Below are positions 18,814 through 27,337 of a stretch of DNA of 64,000 nucleotides, piece after piece. Positions within the stretch are counted from its first letter, which is position 1. The number at the start of each line of letters is the position of its first letter. The translations under genes were made by a program, and so were the position numbers. The DNA lies in assembly GCF_947497005.1 (NCBI RefSeq), contig NZ_CANMFF010000009.1:124001-188000 (forward strand). Direction: 5' to 3'. The notes under the pieces were generated by a model, which was not told the DNA's origin, did not search any database, and saw only the letters and a list, made by a program, of their open reading frames with translations. This DNA comes from an uncultured Ruegeria sp. (lineage in GTDB: Bacteria; Pseudomonadota; Alphaproteobacteria; Rhodobacterales; Rhodobacteraceae).

Positions 18814-20187
18814 ATGAAGGACAGTACGCACGATATTCCGATACTGGCCCCCGCTGGCCGCAGGTTCACCGGAACCGACCGACGCGCCCCGCTGCGTGAC
18901 GGGCTGCAAGGCTGCGGTGAATATGGCGCAGGCCAGACGGCGGGGCGGTTTTATCCTGTTGCGTGTGTGGCGCTGGAGGTGACCCAGCGCTGCAATCTGG
19001 ATTGCACGCTCTGCTATCTCTCGGATCGGGCCGAGATGACCTATGACCCGCCTCTTTCAGTTCTGCTGGCGCGACTGGTCACGATCCAAAGCCATTATGG
19101 CGAAGGTGTCTCGGTTCAGTTGACCGGTGGCGATCCGACCCTGCGCAAGGTCGAGGACCTAGAAGTTTTGTGCCGGGAAATCCGGCGGTTTGGCATGCGA
19201 TCCTGCCTGATGACTAACGGTATCCGTGCCAGCCGCGCGTTCCTGACCCGTCTGGCGGCAGCCGGGCTGGACGACGTGGCCTTTCACGTGGACATGACGC
19301 AGGAACGCTCCGGGTTCCACTCTGAGGTCGAACTGAACCGTGTACGCCGGAAGTATATCGACCGAGCGCAGGGCCTTGGGCTGCGCGTCCTTTTCAACAC
19401 AACCGTTTTCGAAGGCAACGTTTCCGACCTTCCTGACCTTGCCCGATTTTTCCGAGACCAACCCGAGGTCGCCTTCGTTTCATTCCAGATGCAGGCCGAT
19501 ACAGGGCGGGGTTTTCTGCGGGCGCGGCCAGATACGATCACGCAGGACAGTGTGATCCGGGCAGTGGAGGCCGGGTATGAAACACCTCTGCACTTTGATG
19601 CTGCTGCAGTTGGTCATTCCCGTTGCAATCGCTATGCCGGCGTCCTGACTGCCGGGGGGCGGGCGGTTTCGGTTCTGTCGAACCACCACCTTGTTCAGCG
19701 TGTGATTGGTGCACTGGAACAGGTCGAAGACGGGCGCGAGGCACATCTCGATATCCGGGCCTCTGTTTTGCGACTGGTTCTGCGGCGCCCTCTGCTGGCC
19801 CTGCGCGCAGCGGCGCATCTGCTCGCGTGTACGCTAAGGCTGGGCACGGGTCTGTTACGTGGGCGATTGCGGCGGCAGGCCATCTTCATCCACAACTTCA
19901 TGTCCGCTGATGCGTTGGAGGCAGACCGCTGCGCCTCATGCGTGTTCATGGTCGCAACCGCAAACGGTCCGCTGTCGATGTGTGTTCACAATGCCGAGCG
20001 GGACCGCCATCTGCAGGCATCGGACAGGCTGGATGGTCCGGCAGGGCCGCAATGGTGGAACGCCGCGAGCCGCAACTTGTCCGATCACGCCGACATGCCG
20101 GGGCTGGGCGACCTTGATCTGGCACCGATCAAGCGGCTTAAGGGGCAACTCAAAGCCCGACACCGAAACCGGAAGGACGCGTCATGA
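18814..20187 (+). CDS. Radical SAM protein with C-terminal cysteine-rich segment
   Basis: From ATG 18814 the 457-residue product has the radical SAM cluster motif CNLDCTLC (Cys60, 64, 67), a QLTGGDPTLR SAM-binding loop and CLMTNGIRAS. The C-terminal half has a hydrophobic arginine-rich stretch, then IHNFMSADALEADRCASCVF and PLSMCVHNAER. That last block recalls the C-terminal motif of the tetraether lipid synthase-type (MJ0619) radical SAM family, so a lipid or other hydrophobic substrate is a possibility, not a finding. It overlaps a DUF547 lipoprotein by four bases and likely works with it. Earlier in-frame starts TTG 18805 and GTG 18808 are possible. Confidence 0.82.
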   Translation: MKDSTHDIPILAPAGRRFTGTDRRAPLRDGLQGCGEYGAGQTAGRFYPVACVALEVTQRCNLDCTLCYLSDRAEMTYDPPLSVLLARLVTIQSHYGEGVSVQLTGGDPTLRKVEDLEVLCREIRRFGMRSCLMTNGIRASRAFLTRLAAAGLDDVAFHVDMTQERSGFHSEVELNRVRRKYIDRAQGLGLRVLFNTTVFEGNVSDLPDLARFFRDQPEVAFVSFQMQADTGRGFLRARPDTITQDSVIRAVEAGYETPLHFDAAAVGHSRCNRYAGVLTAGGRAVSVLSNHHLVQRVIGALEQVEDGREAHLDIRASVLRLVLRRPLLALRAAAHLLACTLRLGTGLLRGRLRRQAIFIHNFMSADALEADRCASCVFMVATANGPLSMCVHNAERDRHLQASDRLDGPAGPQWWNAASRNLSDHADMPGLGDLDLAPIKRLKGQLKARHRNRKDAS

Positions 20188-21023
20188 GATACATGATAGC
20201 AGCGCTGATGCTGTCATTACTGACGGCCTGCGCCAGTGTCGAGCGCCTGGCTCTGCCCGCGCCGAACCCGTTGCAAAATCAGGCTCTGACGCGGGCAGCC
20301 AACCCTCCCGGCACAAAGGTGGACCACAGTGATTGGAGTGCGTTTCTTTCACGCTATGTCTCGCCCGACGCTCAGGGTGTGAACCGGGTGGCCTATGTAC
20401 AGGTGACGCAAGCAGATCGAACCCGGCTGGACGCATACTTGAATGATCTGCAATCAGTTGACCCGGCCATGCTGACCAGACGGCAGCACTTGGCCTATTG
20501 GATCAACCTGTATAATGCGCTGACACTGGGTGTGGTTCTGGACAATTACCCTGTTGCCTCGATCCGTGATATCACCGACGGCCCTTTGTCTTTTGGCCCC
20601 TGGGATCGCCCACTGGCGCAGGTGGCCGGGCAGGACCTGACATTGAATGACATCGAACACCGCATCATCCGCCCCACCTTTGACGAACCCCGCATCCACT
20701 ATGCCCTGAACTGTGCTGCCGTCGGTTGTCCGAATCTGATGGATCGGGCATGGCAAGGCAACACGCTTGAGGAAGATTTCGCTGCGGCTGAACGCGCCTA
20801 TGTAAACGATCCGCGCGGGGCGCGGTTTGATGATCGCGGGCGGCTGATCCTGTCAAAGATCTATATCTGGTTCCGCGGAGATTTCGGTGACAGCGAAAAG
20901 GCCGTGATTGCGTCCATCGCTCAAGCGTCAGAGCCGGACCTGAAAGCACGGCTCATGGAAAATCCGCGCGTCAGAGCCTATCGATACAACTGGGCTCTGA
21001 ACGATGCGGGGGCTGGATCATGA
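20184..21023 (+). CDS. DUF547 putative lipoprotein
   Basis: The 279-residue product begins MRYMIAALMLSLLTAC, a lipoprotein signal with the lipobox LTAC. The DUF547 core follows: LAYWINLYNALTLGVVLDNY near residue 105, then IEHRIIRPTFDEPRIHYALN and CAAVGCPNL with its paired cysteines. DUF547 proteins have a papain-like (NlpC/P60-related) fold in which Cys, His and Asn/Asp could be catalytic; the Cys of NCAAVGCP and the HYALN histidine fit. It is coupled to the radical SAM gene upstream, so an envelope lipid or peptide modification is plausible. Confidence 0.85.
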   Translation: MRYMIAALMLSLLTACASVERLALPAPNPLQNQALTRAANPPGTKVDHSDWSAFLSRYVSPDAQGVNRVAYVQVTQADRTRLDAYLNDLQSVDPAMLTRRQHLAYWINLYNALTLGVVLDNYPVASIRDITDGPLSFGPWDRPLAQVAGQDLTLNDIEHRIIRPTFDEPRIHYALNCAAVGCPNLMDRAWQGNTLEEDFAAAERAYVNDPRGARFDDRGRLILSKIYIWFRGDFGDSEKAVIASIAQASEPDLKARLMENPRVRAYRYNWALNDAGAGS

Positions 21024-21053
21024 TCGGCCAAAAGTAGGTTCCAGGGTTGATAT

Positions 21054-21506
21054 CTACTCAGCGCAGCGCGACAGGCGGCGGCCGTTCTCAATGTCTTCCA
21101 GAAGATAAAAGCCACCCTGATCAGCGTTGACCGTGAAATAATGAGGTAGTTCGTTGGACAATATCCCGATCACAAAAGTGACCGGTGGGTTTTGTTTGCC
21201 ATAATATGTGTAAGCTGTGTCTGCATCCGCGATGCGTTGACCCTGATACGTTAACTCAAACTGTTCATTATCACCCAAACCGGAAATCTCCACGCCGTCC
21301 GCAACTGAGCAATTGGTAGAATACCGGCCTTCGACTTCGATGATTTCAAAATCCGCGCGATATTGCGGCAACCAGTCCAAAAACGAAGCACAATAGGGGT
21401 CCGCTTCGCTTTGGTTCCAGTTTTGGCACGGCCCGCCTTTCATGTCGGCCAAGCCGTGTCCGGGTAGGGCACCGAGTAAGAAAAGAACGCAGAATTTCTT
21501 CCTCAT
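21054..21506 (-). CDS. Exported protein with four cysteines, unknown
   Basis: The start is placed at ATG 21506, where a Sec signal (KKFCVLFLLGALPGHGLA) begins; the longer frame to 21746 overlaps the kinase gene and is not coding. The 150-residue product has four cysteines in the mature part (GGPCQNW, DPYCASF, STNCSVAD, LSRCAE), enough for two disulfides. It is otherwise beta-rich with many aromatic residues. I recognise no domain. It follows the PfkB kinase gene on the same strand after 28 bases. Confidence 0.68.
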   Translation of the reverse strand: MRKKFCVLFLLGALPGHGLADMKGGPCQNWNQSEADPYCASFLDWLPQYRADFEIIEVEGRYSTNCSVADGVEISGLGDNEQFELTYQGQRIADADTAYTYYGKQNPPVTFVIGILSNELPHYFTVNADQGGFYLLEDIENGRRLSRCAE

Positions 21507-21534
21507 AACTCGATACCCTTTCTGTTCTTCGCGC

Positions 21535-22524
21535 TCACAGCAACCCTTCGGCACGCAGCAATTCCTGCATGTTCGCTTCGGGCCGCGGGCCGATATGGCT
21601 GATGACTTCGCGGGCGCAGACATTGCCGATCTTGGCACAGGTCTCGTAATCGCGGCCCGTGGCCATGCCAAACAGGAAGCCTGCCGCGAATTGGTCACCT
21701 GCGCCTGTTGCATCAACGGGCACAACCTTTTCGACCGGCACATCAATGCGGGCGTCGCCGTTCAGTACGGTCACGCCGTCGCCAGAACGGGTGCAGACCA
21801 CCAGCGGACAGATCGCCGCGGTTTTGGCCAGGGCTTCATCCAGATCGTCAGTTTCGAACAGCGACTTGATCTCGGCCTCGTTGCCGATCACGAAGTCCAA
21901 CTCATTTTCGATCAGCAGCAGGAAATCGACCCTGTGACGCTCTACGCAGAACGGGTCGGAAATGGCGATGCCTGCCTTGCCGCCGCCCTTATGGCAGGCG
22001 CGGGCGGCCTCAAGAAACGCGGCCTTGCCCTTTTCCTTGTCGAACAGATAGCCTTCAAGGAACATGATCTGACTGTTTCCAGCGACGTCATCGGACACAT
22101 CCTCAGACGACAGCTCTGAGGAAATGCCCAGATAGGTGTTCATCGACCGCTCACCATCGGGCGAGACAAAGATCATTGAACGCGAAGTCGGCAGTTCACC
22201 ACCCGGAACAGGCGGGTTCACGAAATCTACGCCATCTTCATTCATCGCGTCCGCGTAGAACCGGCCCAGCGCGTCATCATGCACGCGACCGATGAATGCA
22301 GCATCCAGACCCAACGCACCAGCGCCGGCAATGGTGTTGGCAACAGATCCGCCCGGCGTCTGAACCCGGCTTTCCATCGAGGCGTAAAGCACCTCACCGC
22401 GTTCCTGTTCGATCAACTGCATGATGCCCTTTTCGATGCCCATCAGTTCCAGGAAACTGTCATCGGCCTGGGAAATCACGTCCACTACGGCATTTCCGAT
22501 GCCGGTCAGTTGGTAAGTCTTCAT
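21535..22524 (-). CDS. PfkB-family sugar kinase, adenosine kinase-like
   Basis: The 329-residue protein has the PfkB C-terminal signature VDATGAGDQFAAGFLFG with the catalytic Asp, and an N-terminal GIGNAVVDVISQADD with GGSVANTIAGAGALG. The N-terminal pattern matches the bacterial adenosine kinase branch of PfkB enzymes, which phosphorylate adenosine to AMP, but related members phosphorylate other nucleosides or sugars. It overlaps nth by four bases at its start, so it is the second gene of an nth-kinase operon that continues to the small exported protein. Confidence 0.87.
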   Translation of the reverse strand: MKTYQLTGIGNAVVDVISQADDSFLELMGIEKGIMQLIEQERGEVLYASMESRVQTPGGSVANTIAGAGALGLDAAFIGRVHDDALGRFYADAMNEDGVDFVNPPVPGGELPTSRSMIFVSPDGERSMNTYLGISSELSSEDVSDDVAGNSQIMFLEGYLFDKEKGKAAFLEAARACHKGGGKAGIAISDPFCVERHRVDFLLLIENELDFVIGNEAEIKSLFETDDLDEALAKTAAICPLVVCTRSGDGVTVLNGDARIDVPVEKVVPVDATGAGDQFAAGFLFGMATGRDYETCAKIGNVCAREVISHIGPRPEANMQELLRAEGLL

Positions 22525-23165
22525 AAGGTTTTGTCCTCGAATTGACAGAGATCACGGATGATGCAGGTCGGGCATTGTGGCTTGCGCGCCTTGCAATGGT
22601 ACCGGCCATGCAGGATCAGCCAGTGATGCGCATGAAGTTGAAAGTCTGCAGGAATGTTGTCTTCGATGGCGCGCTCGACCGAGTCCACGTCTTTGCCGGG
22701 GCAGATGCCGGTACGGTTACCAACGCGAAAAATATGTGTGTCCACCGCCTGTGCCGGTTGCCGCCACCACATGTTCAAAACCACATTGGCCGTCTTGCGG
22801 CCCACACCCGGAAGCGATTGCAGGGCGGTACGGGAATTGGGCACCTCACCGTCATAGTCTTCGACCAGAATACGGCTGAGCTTGATGACGTTTTTTGCCT
22901 TCTGGCGGAACAGGCCGATGGTCTTGATATGCTCGATCAGGCCTTCTTCACCCAGATCCAGCATCTTTTGCGGCGTGTCGGCGATCTGAAACAGCTCGCG
23001 CGTCGCTTTGTTGACACCCGCATCGGTCGCCTGCGCCGAAAGCGCTACGGCGACGACCAGAGTATAGACGTTCACATGCTCCAGCTCGCCCTTGGGTTCG
23101 GGGTCGGCCTCTTGAAAGCGTGTAAAGATCTCGCGGATCGTGTGATAATCGAGTTGTTTTGCCAT
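22521..23165 (-). CDS. nth: Endonuclease III (DNA glycosylase/AP lyase)
   Basis: The 214-residue product from ATG 23165 has the helix-hairpin-helix with the catalytic lysine, SLPGVGRKTANVVLN, and the catalytic Asp in AVDTHIFRVGNRTG. The 4Fe-4S ligands are C-x6-C-x2-C-x5-C in CKARKPQCPTCIIRDLC. It excises oxidised pyrimidines from DNA and nicks the abasic site. The length matches the family. The gene heads a leftward operon and is divergent from the AraC-MGMT fusion gene, another DNA-repair function. Confidence 0.95.
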   Translation of the reverse strand: MAKQLDYHTIREIFTRFQEADPEPKGELEHVNVYTLVVAVALSAQATDAGVNKATRELFQIADTPQKMLDLGEEGLIEHIKTIGLFRQKAKNVIKLSRILVEDYDGEVPNSRTALQSLPGVGRKTANVVLNMWWRQPAQAVDTHIFRVGNRTGICPGKDVDSVERAIEDNIPADFQLHAHHWLILHGRYHCKARKPQCPTCIIRDLCQFEDKTL

Positions 23166-23281
23166 CCGGGCCTTAATGCCGTCCACCGGGCCGTGACACA
23201 AGCCCAAAGCCAATGCGCAAGTTCCGGGTCGCGAGCGCGTGGCCCGCGCGCTATGGTTTTGTCAGGAGATGAGGTGGAATC

Positions 23282-24133
23282 ATGAATGTTCAGACCCCAG
23301 AAGGCGGATACCATTACAACGTCATGCGCCGGGCAATCGATCTTATTGATCAAGGTGGCGAAAACCTGAACCTCGAAGACCTGGCCTGCCAGATGGACAT
23401 GAGCCCGGCCCATTTCCAGCGCCTGTTCTCGCGTTGGACTGGGGTGTCCCCCAAGCGATACCAGCAATATCTGACACTGGGCTATGCCAAGGCATTGCTG
23501 CACGAACGGTTCACGACGCTGGAAACCGCGCATAATGTCGGTCTGTCAGGCAGCGGGCGACTGCACGATCTGTTCCTTAAATGGGAATCCATGAGCCCCG
23601 GCGAATACGCCCGCAAGGGCGATGGTTTGACGATCTATTGGGGTTGGTTCGAATGTCCCTTTGGTCCTGCGCTGGTTATGGGCACCGACAAGGGCATTTG
23701 CGGTATGGCCTTCGGGGCCGAGACTGGCGAAGAAGCCGCGATGGAGGACATGATCTCGCGCTGGCCCAAGGCAGAGTTCGTTGAAGACCCGATGCGTCTG
23801 CGCCCATGGGTGCTCAGTGCCTTTGCAGCGGCCAGCGATCGGTTGCTGCCAACGCCGATCTATCTGATCGGCTCACCCTTGCAGATCAAGGTGTGGGAGG
23901 CTCTGATGCACATCCCCTCGGGTCAGGTCACGACCTATTCAGAGATCGCGCAGCGCGTGGGCTCGCCTCAAGCTGTGCGCGCCGTGGGAACGGCGGTTGG
24001 ACGTAACCCGGTCAGCTGGTTGATCCCGTGTCACCGCGCATTGCGTAAATCCGGAGGGTTGGGCGGCTATCACTGGGGCCTGCCGGTCAAGCGCGCTATG
24101 CTGGCGTATGAAGCGGCACAGGCAGGCGCCTGA
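23282..24133 (+). CDS. AraC-type HTH fused to O6-methylguanine-DNA methyltransferase (Ada-like)
   Basis: The 283-residue product has an AraC double HTH in residues 10-110 (LEDLACQMDMSPAHFQRLFS) and an MGMT domain in residues 115-280 with the acceptor cysteine 250 in LIPCHRALRKSGG and the helix VWEALMHIPSGQVTTYSEIA. The domain pair transfers methyl groups from O6-methylguanine to itself and may regulate repair genes. The N-terminal zinc domain of E. coli Ada, which senses phosphotriesters, is missing. The ATG start has GAGATGAGG upstream. It is divergent from nth with 116 bases between starts, so shared damage control is possible. Confidence 0.92.
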   Translation: MNVQTPEGGYHYNVMRRAIDLIDQGGENLNLEDLACQMDMSPAHFQRLFSRWTGVSPKRYQQYLTLGYAKALLHERFTTLETAHNVGLSGSGRLHDLFLKWESMSPGEYARKGDGLTIYWGWFECPFGPALVMGTDKGICGMAFGAETGEEAAMEDMISRWPKAEFVEDPMRLRPWVLSAFAAASDRLLPTPIYLIGSPLQIKVWEALMHIPSGQVTTYSEIAQRVGSPQAVRAVGTAVGRNPVSWLIPCHRALRKSGGLGGYHWGLPVKRAMLAYEAAQAGA

Positions 24134-24307
24134 TTGACACAATGCCCGACCGCTGCCAAAAGACATCGCAGGTTCGGGTCCCCTGCTGTTCGCGGCCATT
24201 GGCTTTGGTGAAACCCGGTTTGAAGAACATCTGTTGCCCATTTCTGGCGCGCGGATGGAAATGCGAACCCCGTCCAGACTTCGCGCCCGTTCAAGGAAAC
24301 GAGGCAC

Positions 24308-24745
24308 ATGATGACACGAATCCAAACCGTTGCTCCGGTTGAAGAGCTGAAAGCGCAAGCCAAACGCCTGCGGGAAAAACTGAAGGCGACAGGTGTTGCG
24401 CTGTCGCACAGCGCCGCATTGGAACTGCTGGCCCATCAGCATGGCGTACGAGACTGGAACACGTTGAACGCAATGGCCGGGAACCGGATGCACTTGCGTG
24501 TAGGCGACAGGGTCGAAGGGCGCTATCTGGGTCAGGTGTACACAGCGGAAATCCGCGCAATAACTATGCTGGGCGATGGTGCTCGTCGCCGTGTAACCCT
24601 GCACTTCGATACGCCGGTCGACGTGGTACGTTTCGATAGCTTCTCTGCTTTTCGACAGCGCGTTACCGGAGAGATTGGCTGGGACGGTCGATCCCTACGG
24701 CACACTTCCGATGGGGAACCCCAACTTGTGGTGCGGCCTGTATAA
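24308..24745 (+). CDS. Glyoxalase-superfamily protein of unknown function
   Basis: The 145-residue product begins with two methionines; ATG 24311 is also possible, and both follow an AGGAAACGAGG site. The N-terminal half has a basic helix (VEELKAQAKRLREKLK) and ALSHSAALELLAHQHGVRDWNTLNAMAG. This helical motif is shared with a small family labelled glyoxalase superfamily protein. The C-terminal half is beta-rich (GDRVEGRYLGQVYTAEIRAI). No metal-binding His/Glu set typical of glyoxalase I is visible, so enzymatic activity is doubtful. A strong hairpin follows the stop. Confidence 0.7.
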   Translation: MMTRIQTVAPVEELKAQAKRLREKLKATGVALSHSAALELLAHQHGVRDWNTLNAMAGNRMHLRVGDRVEGRYLGQVYTAEIRAITMLGDGARRRVTLHFDTPVDVVRFDSFSAFRQRVTGEIGWDGRSLRHTSDGEPQLVVRPV

Positions 24746-24753
24746 TACACTAA

Positions 24754-24780
24754 GGGCGAGGCTCAGGAGCCGCCTCGCCC
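24754..24780. terminator. Bidirectional hairpin between convergent genes
   Basis: Perfect arms GGGCGAGGC and GCCTCGCCC with a 9-base loop lie between the glyoxalase-like stop and the aldehyde dehydrogenase stop. There is little T-run on either side, so it may act as a weak terminator or mRNA end. Confidence 0.6.
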
Positions 24781-24804
24781 AATCCGCGAAACTCGCCGGG
24801 AAGC

Positions 24805-26244
24805 TTATTCCGCAGCCCAGCCGCCGACAGCTTTGACTTCAAGGAAGTCTTCCAGACCAAAGATGCCGCCTTCACGCCCGTTGCCGGATTGCTTCATGCC
24901 TCCGAACGGAGAGCCCGCGCTGCGTGACTGGCCATTCATCTCGACCATGCCCGACCGTAGAACCCGCGCCATGCGATTGGCACGCGCGCCATCCTGGGTC
25001 TGAACGTAGTTGGTCAGGCCATAAGGCGTGTCATTGGCGATCTCGATTGCCTCCTCCTCGGTGTCGAACGGGATCATGGTCAGGACCGGGCCGAAGATTT
25101 CTTCGCGCGCGATGGTCATCTGGTTGTTTGCATCGGCAAAGACCGTGGGGCGGACATAGTAGCCTTTGTTCAAACCCTCAGGCCGCCCGGTGCCGCCAGC
25201 GACCAGTCGCGCGCCTTCATCGATGCCTTTCTGGATCAGGTCTTGGATCTTGGTCCACTGCACTTCATTCACCACCGGACCGATATGGCGACCTTCCTCG
25301 GCGGCAGGGCCGACTTTGACCATTTTGGCCACTTCTGTCGCCGTTTCCACCGCCTTGTCATAGATCGGGCGCTGAACCAGCATCCGGCTGGGGGCGTTAC
25401 AGCTTTGGCCTGTGTTTTGCATCATGTGCAGCACACCGCGCTTGACCGCTTTCTCGTCTGCATCCTCGAAGACTACATTCGCGCCTTTGCCGCCCAGTTC
25501 CAGATGCACTTTCTTGAGCGTCTCAGCCGCGTTCTTCGAAATCGCAGTACCCGCGCGGGTCGAGCCGGTGAAACTGACCATATCCACGTCCCTATGGCCC
25601 GACAGCTGAGAGCCAACGCCTACCCCGTCGCCATTCACCAGATTGAACACGCCGGGTGGGAAGCCTGCTTCGTCCATCATATCAGCAAAGATCATTGCGT
25701 TCAGCGGGCTTTGTTCTGATGGTTTCAGAACCATGGTGCAGCCTGCGATCGCCGCCGCACCGACCTTGAGCGTGATCTGGTTCATCGGCCAGTTCCACGG
25801 AGTAATCAAAGCGGCAACGCCAACCGCCTCATGGATGATTCGGTCATTCGGCGCGTGATCGCCCAGCGGGCGTTCAAATTCAAATGCCTTGGCTGCGCGG
25901 ATGAAATTCTTCAGGTGGTAGATACCTGCGCCCGCTTGTGCCGAGCGCGCCAGATCAATCGGGGCGCCCATCTCAAGCGACATCGCCTGCGCCAGATCTT
26001 CGGACCGGGCCGCATAAAGATCGACCAGTTTTTCCACCAGCGCGATGCGGGTCTCCACCGGGGTTTCCATCCAGCCGGGCAGGGCAGCTTTGGCAGCCGT
26101 AACAGCTGCATTGGTGTCGGCTTCTGCGCCAAGCGAAATCACCGCGCAGGGCTCCTCGGTCGAGGGGTTTATGACTTCAAAATCATTGGGCTGCGACGGC
26201 GCGACCCAATGACCGTTAATATAGAAATCCCGCTTGTAGATCAT
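24805..26244 (-). CDS. Aldehyde dehydrogenase (NAD(P)+)
   Basis: The 479-residue product has the ALDH core in order: PWNWPMNQ, VLKPSEQSPL, FTGSTRAGTAI, the general-base glutamate in LELGGKGANVVFEDAD, the nucleophilic cysteine in NTGQSCNAPSR, and EEIFGPVLTM. Its pattern (ITPWNWP, AGCTMVLKP) fits the broad group that oxidises medium aldehydes such as betaine aldehyde or coniferyl aldehyde. The substrate cannot be fixed. It is divergent from the 1-Cys peroxiredoxin gene, and a perfect AT-rich palindrome lies between them. Confidence 0.93.
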   Translation of the reverse strand: MIYKRDFYINGHWVAPSQPNDFEVINPSTEEPCAVISLGAEADTNAAVTAAKAALPGWMETPVETRIALVEKLVDLYAARSEDLAQAMSLEMGAPIDLARSAQAGAGIYHLKNFIRAAKAFEFERPLGDHAPNDRIIHEAVGVAALITPWNWPMNQITLKVGAAAIAGCTMVLKPSEQSPLNAMIFADMMDEAGFPPGVFNLVNGDGVGVGSQLSGHRDVDMVSFTGSTRAGTAISKNAAETLKKVHLELGGKGANVVFEDADEKAVKRGVLHMMQNTGQSCNAPSRMLVQRPIYDKAVETATEVAKMVKVGPAAEEGRHIGPVVNEVQWTKIQDLIQKGIDEGARLVAGGTGRPEGLNKGYYVRPTVFADANNQMTIAREEIFGPVLTMIPFDTEEEAIEIANDTPYGLTNYVQTQDGARANRMARVLRSGMVEMNGQSRSAGSPFGGMKQSGNGREGGIFGLEDFLEVKAVGGWAAE

Positions 26245-26323
26245 CGTGAGCCCTCCTGAAAGTTCGCCTGAGTCCGGCTGTTCGAGGTCACTCTGTCACC
26301 CATATACTGATGGAGCAATAGAG

Positions 26324-26337
26324 AATTTGATCAAATT
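26324..26337. promoter_or_regulatory. 14-base palindrome between ALDH and peroxiredoxin genes
   Basis: AATTTGATCAAATT is a perfect inverted repeat 80 bases from the ALDH start and 121 from the peroxiredoxin start. The A+T-rich block around it stands out from the neighbouring GC-rich sequence. It is an operator candidate for either gene; the regulator is unknown. Confidence 0.5.
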
Positions 26338-26457
26338 ATTTTCTCGAAGTGTCCACGAATTCCGTATCCTTGGGCGAGGTGGATGGTTTAACCTTCGCTC
26401 AAAGTGATTAGGTTCCCAGCAACCGACTCAGGTTTTTCACAGGAAAGGAGATGCCCC

Positions 26458-27108
26458 ATGGGTTTGCGCATCAACGACACCGTCCCGAATTTCACAGCAG
26501 AAACGGATCAGGGCACCGTTCAGTTTCACGATTGGATTGGCGACAGCTGGGCCATTCTGTTCTCGCACCCAAAGGACTTCACCCCTGTTTGCACCACCGA
26601 GTTTTCGGCTGTTGCACAGCTGAATGACGAATGGGCCGCACGCAACACCAAAGTGATCGGCGTGTCGGTCGACGGTGTTGAGGACCACAAGAAGTGGAAG
26701 AAAGACATCGAAGAATACGGCAAGGCCAATCCCGGCTTTCCGATTATCGCCGATGACGGCCTGGCCGTGTCAAAAGCTTTCGACATGCTGCCAGCCGAAG
26801 CCTATCTGCCCGATGGCCGCACACCGGCTGACAGCGCCACCGTGCGTTCGGTCTTTATCATCGGCCCGGACAAGCAACTGAAACTGTCGATGACTTACCC
26901 AATGACCGTGGGCCGGAACTTTGCTGAAATCCTGCGCGCGCTGGACGGGCTGCAAATGTCGGCCAAAGGCGTTGCAACACCGGCCAACTGGGTGCCGGGC
27001 GAAGACGTTATCATCCCGCCGGCCGTGTCGAACGAAGACGCCAAAGCCAAGTTTGGCGAGTTCGAGACGATCTTCCCCTATCTGCGCAAAACCAAAGCGC
27101 CGTCCTAA
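26458..27108 (+). CDS. 1-Cys peroxiredoxin (Prx6 type)
   Basis: The start ATG 26458 follows the strong site AGGAAAGGAG. The 217-residue product has the peroxidatic cysteine in HPKDFTPVCTTEFSAVA and the long C-terminal extension of Prx6 enzymes, including YPMTVGRNFAEILRALDGLQ and ANWVPGEDVIIPP. No resolving cysteine is present, as expected for 1-Cys enzymes, which use glutathione or ascorbate. It removes peroxides in the cytoplasm. The upstream gene is a divergent aldehyde dehydrogenase. A GC-rich hairpin lies 16 bases after the stop. Confidence 0.94.
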   Translation: MGLRINDTVPNFTAETDQGTVQFHDWIGDSWAILFSHPKDFTPVCTTEFSAVAQLNDEWAARNTKVIGVSVDGVEDHKKWKKDIEEYGKANPGFPIIADDGLAVSKAFDMLPAEAYLPDGRTPADSATVRSVFIIGPDKQLKLSMTYPMTVGRNFAEILRALDGLQMSAKGVATPANWVPGEDVIIPPAVSNEDAKAKFGEFETIFPYLRKTKAPS

Positions 27109-27124
27109 GACGGTTGCCGGGTCA

Positions 27125-27143
27125 GGGGGGCTGTCTGCCCCCC
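27125..27143 (+). terminator. GC hairpin after the peroxiredoxin gene
   Basis: Arms GGGGGGC and GCCCCCC with a 5-base loop lie 16 bases beyond the stop. No T-run follows, so this may be a weak or Rho-assisted terminator. Confidence 0.5.
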
Positions 27144-27159
27144 ATCGCGCCTATCGGTA

Positions 27160-27195
27160 CGATCCCCCCCGAAGATATTTCTGGCCAGATGAAGC
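27160..27195. repeat. Possible dispersed intergenic repeat
   Basis: A C-run followed by GAAGATATTTCTGGCCAGAT and GAAG resembles a short intergenic motif I recall recurring in Rhodobacteraceae genomes. Only one copy is in the window, so repetition cannot be shown here. The remainder of 27144-27337 has no gene. Confidence 0.35.
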
Positions 27196-27337
27196 AGGCG
27201 GTTGCTGCGAATGTAGCGATCGCCGGTAAATCCACCGCGCGCGACAACTGACAGGGGTCTGTCTGGATGCCCCCGTACCAAAAGCACGAGGGCATAAGGC
27301 GACTGGAAACCGGAGAGAAACCTGACGCCCAAACCGA

